Below are positions 16,368 to 23,469 of a stretch of DNA of 36,296 bases, in pieces. Origin of the DNA: JADFOJ01 sp041580235 (GTDB lineage: Bacteria > Planctomycetota > Phycisphaerae > Phycisphaerales > SM1A02); contig JBFGEG010000030.1 of the NCBI GenBank assembly GCA_041580235.1, forward strand, positions 1-36,296, written 5' to 3'. A program made the position numbers and the translations under genes. The notes under the pieces were generated by a model. The model was not told the origin of the DNA. It made no database searches and worked only from the letters and a program-made list of their open reading frames with translations. The number at the start of each line of letters is the position of its first letter. The stretch's first letter is position 1.

Positions 16368-18334
16368 GCAAGAGGACAAAGCGCCGCCCCAGGAAAGCCC
16401 GCGTCGCTGCCACGGCGGCTCCGGCGGCCCCGACGCCGGCCCCGGCACCGCTGCCACCGCCGCCCGTCCGCGTCGCCGGCGACTGGCGGGCGTGGGTGCT
16501 GGCGGGGCTGGCGGCGATCGTGGTCTTCGCCGTGTACAGCCGGACCCTGGGCCACGAGTTCGTCGACTGGGACGACACGGGCGTGCTCACCGAGAACCCG
16601 TTCTGGCGCGGGCTCGGCGCCGAGCAGATCCGGTGGATGTTCACCACGAACCACTACGGCCACTACCAGCCGATCACATGGCTCACCTACGGCCTGGATT
16701 ACGAGCTGTGGGAGATGAACCCCACCGGGTACCACCTCACCAACAACCTGCTTCATTCGATCAACACGCTTCTGGTGTACTTCGTGGCGCTCATCCTGCT
16801 GGGCTCCGCGCTGCGGTCCAACGGGGGCTTTGTCCGTCTCGGCGCGGCGGCGGCGGCCCTGCTGTTCGGGCTTCACCCGCTTCGGGTCGAGTCGGTCGCC
16901 TGGGCCACGGAGCGTCGCGATCTCGTGAGCGCGATGTTCATCCTGCTGACGGTCCTGGCGTACCTGCGGTACGCCGATCCCCAGCGGCGGGGCCGTGCGT
17001 GGTGGTTCGCCCTCGCGCTGCTGGCGTACGTCATGTCGATGCTCAGCAAGGTGGGCGGAGCTCCGCTGCCGGTCGTGCTGCTGGTGCTGGACTGGTATCC
17101 GCTTCGTCGTCTCGGTCTCTGGCCCCGGCAGTGGCGGGACCGGTCCACGCTGCGGATCGTGGCCGAGAAGATTCCGTTGCTTCTCATCGCCGTCGGCTTC
17201 TCGGTGGCGACCATCATGCAGCAGACCGGCCGCTGGCTGATCCCGCTGGAGGCCCACGGGCTCGTGGCCCGGACGGCTCAGGCGTTCTACGGGCTGGTCT
17301 TCTACATCTGGAAGACGGTCCTGCCGTGGGGACTGCAGCCGCTGTACGAGATGCATCTGCCGCTCGACCCGGTGGCCGTGCGGTTCGTCATCGCATTCGT
17401 GCTCGTGGTGGCGGCGGTGGTGGCGGCGCTGACGTTGTGGCAGCGGGGCCGGCCCGCGTTTCTGGCCGCGGGGCTCTGCTACGCGGCGATGCTGGGACCG
17501 GTGCTGGGCTTCTTCCAGAACGGACCGCAAATCGTCGCCGACCGGTACAGCTACCTGTCGACGCTCGGCTGGCTCCTGCTCGCCGCGGCCGGGCTCGTCT
17601 GGCTGCTGCGTCGCGTCGCCGGCCGACCGGCGCTGACCGCGGCCGTGGGCGTGACCACCGCGGCCGTGCTGGCCGGTCTCGGTACGCTCACCTGGCGTCA
17701 AAGCGCCGTCTGGCGTGACACCGAGTCACTGTGGGCGTACCTGGTGCGGGCCGATCCCGACAGCTCCTTTGCCAACAACGGGTACGGCTATGTCTTGCGA
17801 ACCCGCCACCGGGCGGACGAGGCGGTCGAGTATTTCCGGACCGCCATCCGGATCAACCCCGGCAATCGCGAAGCGCACGAAAACCTCTGGGAGGCGCTGG
17901 AGCGGTCCAACCGGCTCGACGAGCGTCGGGCGGCGCTCAACGACGCGGCCGGATCGTCCCAGCACGGCATCAAGGCCAAGGCCCTCTACCTGCTGGGCAA
18001 CGATCTGATGCGCGAGAATCGCAACCAGGAGGCCGCCGACCGGTTCATCGAATCCCTGGCCGCCGTCGAGCGGTACGCCCCGGCCCACAGCAACCTGGCC
18101 AGGGTCCTGGCCCGCGTCGACCGGACCAACGACGCCATCCTTCACTACATGCGCGCGATCGCGCTGGATCCGACGCTGCTGCCCGCCCGCGACGGGCTGG
18201 CCCAGACGTACGCCCGGCAAGGCCGTTACGACGAGGCGATCCGAGAGCTGCAGGCGGCCCTGGCGATCGACCCGGAGTACTCGCCGTCCAAACGCCGGCT
18301 CGCGGCGCTTCGCCAGGTCGTCGGTGACCGATAA
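16364..18334 (+). CDS. TMTC-like membrane glycosyltransferase with C-terminal TPRs
   Basis: This 656-residue protein starts with GTG at the four-base overlap with the previous stop. A Pro/Ala-rich basic N-terminus is followed by about ten membrane helices (residues about 42-445) with features of GT-C transferases of the TMTC/PMT type: an Asp-Asp pair in the first loop (FVDWDDTGVL, residues 67-74), the segment HYGHYQPITWLTYGLDYELW, and HPLRVESVAWATERRDLVSA. Residues about 460-650 form TPR repeats (RADEAVEYFRTAIRINPGN, RYDEAIRELQAALAIDPEY). Eukaryotic TMTC proteins transfer mannose to cadherin-type domains. Bacterial homologues are mostly uncharacterised, so protein O-glycosylation is a reasonable inference. 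It forms a unit with the two methyltransferases and the GT2 fusion nearby. Confidence 0.8.
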   Translation: MSKRTKRRPRKARVAATAAPAAPTPAPAPLPPPPVRVAGDWRAWVLAGLAAIVVFAVYSRTLGHEFVDWDDTGVLTENPFWRGLGAEQIRWMFTTNHYGHYQPITWLTYGLDYELWEMNPTGYHLTNNLLHSINTLLVYFVALILLGSALRSNGGFVRLGAAAAALLFGLHPLRVESVAWATERRDLVSAMFILLTVLAYLRYADPQRRGRAWWFALALLAYVMSMLSKVGGAPLPVVLLVLDWYPLRRLGLWPRQWRDRSTLRIVAEKIPLLLIAVGFSVATIMQQTGRWLIPLEAHGLVARTAQAFYGLVFYIWKTVLPWGLQPLYEMHLPLDPVAVRFVIAFVLVVAAVVAALTLWQRGRPAFLAAGLCYAAMLGPVLGFFQNGPQIVADRYSYLSTLGWLLLAAAGLVWLLRRVAGRPALTAAVGVTTAAVLAGLGTLTWRQSAVWRDTESLWAYLVRADPDSSFANNGYGYVLRTRHRADEAVEYFRTAIRINPGNREAHENLWEALERSNRLDERRAALNDAAGSSQHGIKAKALYLLGNDLMRENRNQEAADRFIESLAAVERYAPAHSNLARVLARVDRTNDAILHYMRAIALDPTLLPARDGLAQTYARQGRYDEAIRELQAALAIDPEYSPSKRRLAALRQVVGDR

Positions 18335-18424
18335 CCGGGGCTCTGCGCAGCAGACTCTTGCGAATGGTTGCCCCGTTCCATAGCCTGGAATCGTGTCATC
18401 GGATCAACATGGAGGAAGCTGGAT

Positions 18425-19099
18425 ATGACCCTTTCGACGATGGGCCCAACGCATCTGGGCTTGCTGGCTCTGGCGGGCGTCTCGTTACTCTGCGGCGGCG
18501 CCGCGGCCACGGGCGTGGTGGCCCAGCTCGACATCAAGGCGGGCGGCTGCCCGAACCCGCTCAACGCCAGAAGCAACGGCGTGCTGCCGGTGGCCCTGCT
18601 GGGCTCGGCGGACTTCGACGTCAACGACGTGGACATCGACACGATCCGCCTGTCGCGAGCCGATGGCGTCGGCGGCAGCGCGGCCCCCAACGAGGGCCCG
18701 CCCGGACCGCGCACCGTCGTCGACGATGTCGGCACGCCCGTCAACGGGACGACCTGCGAGTGCCACGAGCTGGAAGGTGACGGGATCAACGACCTCTCGA
18801 TGAAGTTCCGGACCCAGATTCTGGCCGATGCGCTCGAGCTGGATTCGGCCGAGCGAGAGGTGGAGCTCGTCCTGACGGCCAACCTCCGCGACGGCACGCC
18901 GATCGAGGCCTCCGACTGCGTCACGCTGGTCCCCCGGTCCGACCTTGACGGTGACGGCGTCGTGGGCCTGTCGGACCTGATCATCCTGATCGGTTCCTGG
19001 GGCGACTGCCCCGCCACCGGTGACTGCCCCGCGGATATCGACGTCGACGGCGCCGTGAGCACGCCCGACTTCCTGCAATTGCTCGGCGAGTGGGGCTGA
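18425..19099 (+). CDS. Secreted protein with C-terminal dockerin-like repeats
   Basis: This 224-residue protein has a signal peptide (LGLLALAGVSLLCGGAAATG, about residues 11-30), a beta-rich domain of about 140 residues (AQLDIKAGGCPNPLNARSNG, then VLPVALLGS), and two C-terminal calcium-loop repeats. The first repeat is DLDGDGVVGLSDLIILIGSW. The second is DIDVDGAVSTPDFLQLLGEW, whose loop is less canonical. Such doubled dockerin-type ends are very frequent in secreted Phycisphaerae proteins and probably serve surface attachment. GGAGGA at 18411-18416, 8 bases before the ATG, fixes the start. The function of the N-terminal domain is unknown. Confidence 0.8.
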   Translation: MTLSTMGPTHLGLLALAGVSLLCGGAAATGVVAQLDIKAGGCPNPLNARSNGVLPVALLGSADFDVNDVDIDTIRLSRADGVGGSAAPNEGPPGPRTVVDDVGTPVNGTTCECHELEGDGINDLSMKFRTQILADALELDSAEREVELVLTANLRDGTPIEASDCVTLVPRSDLDGDGVVGLSDLIILIGSWGDCPATGDCPADIDVDGAVSTPDFLQLLGEWG

Positions 19100-19115
19100 G
19101 CCGACGCCGCCCGGA

Positions 19116-19685
19116 TCAGTTGCGTCTTGGGCGTCCGGTCCTCGGCCGCGGGCGCCACGGCGGGAAGGCCCGGTACGCGCGGGGCACGGCGTAGGGCGGC
19201 TCGAAGAGGCGGCGGGCCACGTGCGTGGCGCACTCGGGGCACCGCACGGGATCGTCGCCCCCGTCGAGGTGACCGACGAGGTTGTGGCCGCAGCAGGGGC
19301 AGGCATGCCGGGCCTTCTCGGAGACCGCCCGCAGATGCGACCGCATCAGGTCGCCGCCCCAGGAGACCTGAAGGTACGCGAAGACCATGAACCAGCCGGC
19401 GGCGAGCAGCCGGTAGACCCACCGCTCGGCCGTGTCGGTCAGGAGCCGCCCCTGGTAGAGTGCGACCGCCAGCGCGACGACGGCCAGCAGCAGTCCCACT
19501 TGCACCGCCACGAAGCTCCAGAAGCGGCGGTCGCCGAGGGCGTGCCCGATCGCCCGCCACCAGGCGACGGTGACCGCCCATCGGGGCCGGACGTCGCGAA
19601 GCTCCGGATAGGAGTCGTTGCTCAGGTACAGACGCCGGCGGTCCACGTGCCCATGGTCGTCACCGCGGTCGGGCGCGGCGCTCAT
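19116..19685 (-). CDS. Two-span membrane protein with zinc ribbon, last gene of the Dlt-like operon
   Basis: This 189-residue protein has a polar N-terminus, two membrane helices (SFVAVQVGLLLAVVALAVALY and WVYRLLAAGWFMVFAYLQVSW) and a cytoplasmic C-terminus with two Cys pairs, CPCCGHN and CPECATH, expected to bind one zinc. The tail is Arg/Pro-rich. Its ATG overlaps the stop of the MBOAT gene (ATGA), so it is the promoter-distal gene of the minus-strand run starting at 27087. It may be an accessory or simply co-transcribed. Similar zinc-ribbon membrane proteins recur in this genome (13038-14138), so association with acyl transfer is weak inference. It converges on the dockerin gene with a 16-bp gap. 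Confidence 0.65.
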   Translation of the reverse strand: MSAAPDRGDDHGHVDRRRLYLSNDSYPELRDVRPRWAVTVAWWRAIGHALGDRRFWSFVAVQVGLLLAVVALAVALYQGRLLTDTAERWVYRLLAAGWFMVFAYLQVSWGGDLMRSHLRAVSEKARHACPCCGHNLVGHLDGGDDPVRCPECATHVARRLFEPPYAVPRAYRAFPPWRPRPRTGRPRRN

Positions 19686-20965
19686 GACGCCGGCGTGCTC
19701 AGGATCCATCCACCGAGCGCCTTGAAGAGCCTGACAGTCTGTTCGTTGGTCAGCAGGACGGGGCCGAAGCTGAAGCAGGCGACGTGGAACGCCCACAGCC
19801 GCGATCCCACCGCGTACCCGAGACGCAGGCCCGATCGATTCTCCAGCCATCGGGTCACACGCGTCTTGAAGAAGATCTCGATGGTGACCTCCGCCGCCAG
19901 CACGAGCCCGGAGAAGCAGCCGAAGAAGAGGAGGCCGTAGGAGTCGCCGTGCCAGAGGCCGCAGATCACGAACGTCACGAAGATCGCCGCCGCCGCTGCC
20001 AGCGCCTTCTTACCCGGCCGGTCGTGACCGATCACGCTCATGATGGTGAACATCAGCGGGTAGAAGATGTAGTCTCGGAGCCAGGCGGCCAGGGTCATGT
20101 GCCATCGGCGCCAGAGGTTGGTGAGGCTCGTGGCCATGAAAGGGTAGTTGAAGTTCTCGGAGGCCTGCATGCCCAGCATCCGGGTCGTCGAGATCGACAT
20201 GTCGCTGTAACCGGAGAAGTTCACGTACTCGTAGAAGTAGTAGGCCACGTAACCGAGGTAGATGACGGCCGCGTTGTCGAGCTTGCCGTCGGCGATCGAG
20301 GGCAGGGCGTAGGGCAGGATGAGCGGGGCGACGAGGAAGGTCTTGGCGACCCCGAACATGAAGCGCGGCACGCTGGTCTCGGCCGTCGGAAGCAGCGACT
20401 TCGACCCGGCGGCGTCGTTGACGGTCCGTGAGAACGCCCCGAACCGCTCGATCGGCCCGGCGAGGAAGGCGGGGAAGTGGGTGATGTACAGGAGGTAGTC
20501 CAGGTACGAGTCGCCGTGCAGGCGTCCCGAGCGGGCATCGATGATGCTCGAGTACACCTTGACCGCGATGTAGGCGAAGCCGAGCGCGGGCAGCAGCCCC
20601 CGGTCGACGAGGCTCAAGGCGGCGTCGAGGACCGGCTCGTCGAGCCCGTGCCAGAAGTCGTACTTGAGCGCCGCGAACGCGGCCGCCAGCATGAGGATGA
20701 GCGGAGCGCTGAGAAGCCGCTTGCGGGCCTTGGTCCAATCCCTCCTGAGCAGGATGGTCGCCGCATAACCGGCGGTGGCGACCACGAGCACGAACGACAC
20801 GTACCGCACGCTCACGTTCGGCATCACCACAAGCAGCGACACGTTCGCCGCGAGAAGCGTGAGCTTGAAGAGTCGCCCCGCCGCATAGCGGGTGAGGCCG
20901 AGCAGCAGCAGCAGGACCGGCAGACCCAGGAAGAACTCGAGGTTCGTGAAGATGTGGGGCGTCAT
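19682..20965 (-). CDS. DltB-like MBOAT acyltransferase
   Basis: This 427-residue protein has about ten membrane helices and the MBOAT signature: LTNLWRRWHMTLAAWLRDYI (His289) and the catalytic-histidine helix VICGLWHGDSYGLLFFG (His339). The N-terminus (EFFLGLPVLLLLLGLTRYAA) and the PIERFGAF segment are typical of DltB, PatA and AlgI. DltB moves an acyl group from the phosphopantetheine of a carrier protein on the inside to an acceptor outside the membrane. Its neighbours (adenylation enzyme, carrier protein, SGNH-like protein, DltX-like peptide) make a DltB-like role more likely than alginate-type acetylation. The ATG overlaps the stop of the adenylation gene (ATGA), and its own stop overlaps the next start the same way. 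Confidence 0.88.
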   Translation of the reverse strand: MTPHIFTNLEFFLGLPVLLLLLGLTRYAAGRLFKLTLLAANVSLLVVMPNVSVRYVSFVLVVATAGYAATILLRRDWTKARKRLLSAPLILMLAAAFAALKYDFWHGLDEPVLDAALSLVDRGLLPALGFAYIAVKVYSSIIDARSGRLHGDSYLDYLLYITHFPAFLAGPIERFGAFSRTVNDAAGSKSLLPTAETSVPRFMFGVAKTFLVAPLILPYALPSIADGKLDNAAVIYLGYVAYYFYEYVNFSGYSDMSISTTRMLGMQASENFNYPFMATSLTNLWRRWHMTLAAWLRDYIFYPLMFTIMSVIGHDRPGKKALAAAAAIFVTFVICGLWHGDSYGLLFFGCFSGLVLAAEVTIEIFFKTRVTRWLENRSGLRLGYAVGSRLWAFHVACFSFGPVLLTNEQTVRLFKALGGWILSTPAS

Positions 20966-22467
20966 CCCGCTTGCGCTTCCGCCCGCGCCAGCGCCGGCCG
21001 GTCGATCTTCCCATTGAGCGTGCGTGGGAAGTCGTCGAGGATCCGTATCCGGTTCGGCAGCATGTATTGCGGCACGCGTTGCCTGAGCCCGCGCAGGATG
21101 TCGTCGACACTCGTAGCCTGCGGAGCCCGCACGAACGCCGTGAGCGAGGGGTTGCCGGCCTCCTCCATGAGAAGAACCGCCGCCTCCGTGATGCCGCCGA
21201 CGGCCCGCAGCGCCGCCTCGACGTCGCCAAGCTCGACTCGGTAGCCGCGGAACTTGACCTGCTGGTCCTGCCGGCCGAGAAACACCGGGCCGTCGTCGCC
21301 GACCACGGCCGTGTCGCCGGTGCGGTAGCATCGGGCGCCGGTGCCTGGATACCGCGGGTCCTCGATGAACCGCCGCGCCGTCTGGTCCGGATCACGCCAG
21401 TAGCCGGGTGACACTTGTGACCCGGAGACGAGGATCTCGCCTTGCTCGCCCGGGTCGGCGAGCCGGCCGTCGTTGGTCTAGATGAAGATCTCCGTCCCGA
21501 GCGTCCGCCATCCGATGGGAACGGCCGTCGCGTCCGCGGCGGGCGGTTCGCCGAGCTCGTGGCAGCTGCAGGCGATCGTGGCCTCCGTCGGCCCGTACAG
21601 GTTGGCGACCTTCACGTGCGGCGCGGTCGTCATCAGCGTCCGCACCGGACCCGGCGGCAGCGCCTCGCCGCAAAAGAGCATGTAGCGGAGCGGGGCGAGC
21701 AGCTCCGGTGAGACCTGGCGAGCAGCGATCATGCCGGTGAGCACCGACGGCACCGAGAACCACACGGTGATGCCGGAGTCCCTGATGAACCGGCCCGGCA
21801 GCGTCCGGTCCACCGGGCTCATGACCGGCACGAGGCACGCGCCCGCCTCCCAGCAGACGAACAGATCGAATACGGACAGGTCGAACGTCAGATCCGAGTG
21901 GTTCGAGAAGCGGTCGTCGTCGCCCAACGCGAACCGGCCCACCGCCCACTCGACGAAGGCCCTGACGTTGGCGTGGGTCACCATCACGCCCTTGGGCCGA
22001 CCGGTGCTCCCCGAGGTGAAGAGGATGTAGGCCAGGTCCTGCGGGGAGGTCAGCGGGGTCCAGTCCGTGGGCCCGCCCGCGTCCAGATCGGCGACCGCCA
22101 GCTGCGGGAGGCCCCCCCCGATGGCGGCCCGGTGATCCTCGTCGGCGTAGATCAGCAGGTCCAGGTCGGCGGCCTGCACCATGTACCGGAGGCGATCCAC
22201 GGGGTAGGACGGATCGAGCGGTACATAGGCGGCGCCGGCGAAGAGTGTTCCAAGCACGAGCGAAAAGAGCGATTCGCCGCGGTCGACGAGCAGCCCCACA
22301 CGCGAGTTGCGGCCGAGGCCCTCCGCCTGCAGGCGGGCGGCCAGCCGGCTCGCCGCATCATGAAGCCCGCCGTAGGTGATCGTCCTGTCGGCGAAGGCGA
22401 GGGCCGGCGCGTCGGCCCTGCGCTCGAAACTTTGAAGGAAGCCGCTATGGAGCCCGCGAATCTCCAT
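20962..22467 (-). pseudogene. DltA-like adenylation enzyme interrupted by one amber codon
   Basis: This 501-codon frame is open apart from TAG at codon 330 (21478-21480). The N-terminal subdomain has FTSGSTGRPKGVM (151-163), SDLTFDLSVFDLF, MLFCGEALP and NLYGPTEATIA (289-299). After the stop the same frame continues with DPGEQGEILVSG, CYRTGDTAVV, FLGRQDQQVKFRGYRVELGD and the A10 lysine in LNGKIDRP. Length and motifs fit DltA (D-alanine-carrier protein ligase, about 500 residues); Cys266 in FCGE corresponds to a cysteine linked to D-Ala selectivity in Bacillus DltA, from memory. The start directly follows the previous stop (TGA-ATG). Apart from this codon the gene and its neighbours look intact, so recent mutation, sequencing error or read-through are all possible. 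The fragment after the stop has only a GTG at 21414 without RBS. Confidence 0.8.
21478..21480 (-). other. In-frame amber codon in the adenylation gene
   Basis: TAG stands between TEIFI and TNDGRLADPG, aligned to a variable loop in DltA (LLIMKEDGTIAP in Bacillus, from memory). A single base change from CAG, TGG, TTG, AAG or GAG would explain it. TAG also ends rex, the SGNH gene and the DltX-like gene, so amber is a normal stop here. Confidence 0.85.
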
Positions 22468-23220
22468 TCAGAGCACGAACTCGCCGATCCGGTCCGTGAC
22501 CGATCGATGGAACGTCGCCAGCTCGCGGGTGAACTCCGCACGGTCGACCAGCGCCCCGCTCAGGTAGAGCAGCTCCCACTTCGCGAAGAAGACTCGTGGG
22601 TCGCCTTCGAGCAGCTCCGGGTGCTCGCGACGCAGGGTCCGCTGAACCCGGTCCATGAAGAGCGTTGCCGCCCCCAGGTAGAAGATGAAGTACGGGTGCT
22701 GCAGGAACGGCTGGGCCGTGCGAAGGGCGCTCTGCACCAGGTCGCCCTTCTCGCGAAGGAGCCAGCAGGGGTGCTCGTATCCGAGGTCGGCCCAGTACTG
22801 GTCCAGCGCGCTGCCGGCGATGAAGCCGTCGATCTCGCGGGTGGCGGGATCGACGTGCGGCAGGTACGGATAGAACTTGCAGATGAGCGGTCTCCAGTCC
22901 GGGTTCGAGCACATGCCTCCGAGATCGCACACCGCCGTCACGAAGTGCAGCGTCTTGTCCCCGTCGAAACGGAAGGCGTGATGTCGCGCCGTCTCGGCAA
23001 AGCCCTCCTGCAATCGGTTGGTGCGCTCGAGAAACGCGTACTCTCCCTCCATGAAGACCATCCCGGCGCTTTCCTTCTTCATGAGCCTCAGGTTCTGCAG
23101 CTCGTGATTCGTCTTGCAGCAGTAGGAATCGCAGTTTTCCCAGCACGCGCCGAAGGAGAGCTCTACGGAGTGAATGTCCTCCCACTCCCGGTCGGTCGGT
23201 CGCGGTATGGCGTCCGTCAT
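22468..23220 (-). CDS. YkgJ-like cysteine-rich putative metal-binding protein
   Basis: This 250-residue cytoplasmic-looking protein has seven cysteines in a YkgJ-like order: Cys26, 30, 34 and 35 in GACWENCDSYCC, Cys98 and 104 in AVCDLGGMCS, and Cys114 in DWRPLICKFYPYLP. The final RP..C..YP element is the family hallmark of the putative zinc- or iron-chelating YkgJ domain. The C-terminal half is helical and not recognised. The function is unknown. Its start overlaps the carrier-protein stop by four bases (ATGA) and its stop abuts the adenylation gene start, so it is fixed inside the Dlt-like operon, between carrier and activating enzyme. That position suggests a role in loading or modifying the group carried. 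Confidence 0.6.
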   Translation of the reverse strand: MTDAIPRPTDREWEDIHSVELSFGACWENCDSYCCKTNHELQNLRLMKKESAGMVFMEGEYAFLERTNRLQEGFAETARHHAFRFDGDKTLHFVTAVCDLGGMCSNPDWRPLICKFYPYLPHVDPATREIDGFIAGSALDQYWADLGYEHPCWLLREKGDLVQSALRTAQPFLQHPYFIFYLGAATLFMDRVQRTLRREHPELLEGDPRVFFAKWELLYLSGALVDRAEFTRELATFHRSVTDRIGEFVL

Positions 23221-23450
23221 GCCACCGAAACTCCCGCCTGCTCCAGGTAGTCCTTGATCTTCACGTACGACGTGAGCTCACCGATCAGGTCCAGATCGAT
23301 CGTGCAGCCACGGCCCTCGAGCTCGATCATCAGGCTCACGTGGTTCAGGCTGTCCCAGCCGACGACCTCGTTGATGGCGGCGTCGTCCGGGATCTCCTCA
23401 TCGCCGCGGTTGAACACCGTCCTCATGACTTCCTTGAGCTTGATTTCCAA
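23217..23450 (-). CDS. Acyl/aminoacyl carrier protein (DltC-like)
   Basis: This 77-residue acidic protein has the four-helix carrier fold signature and the phosphopantetheine-attachment serine Ser34 in VVGWDSLNHVSLMIELE. The size equals DltC (about 78). The start is TTG at 23450, which gives the complete first helix; ATG at 23426 would remove half of it. AAGGAA lies before the internal ATG, so a shorter form cannot be excluded. In the Dlt pathway the adenylation enzyme loads this protein and the MBOAT takes the group from it. It sits between the membrane spermidine-synthase-like gene (19 bp gap) and the YkgJ-like gene (ATGA overlap). Confidence 0.88.
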   Translation of the reverse strand: MEIKLKEVMRTVFNRGDEEIPDDAAINEVVGWDSLNHVSLMIELEGRGCTIDLDLIGELTSYVKIKDYLEQAGVSVA

Positions 23451-23469
23451 GGGCAGGCCCCATGCCCCG

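Noticed and set aside
21478..21480. Reassignment of TAG to a sense codon
   Set aside because: TAG terminates rex, the first lipoprotein, the SGNH-like gene and the DltX-like gene at natural ends, so general recoding is not supported.
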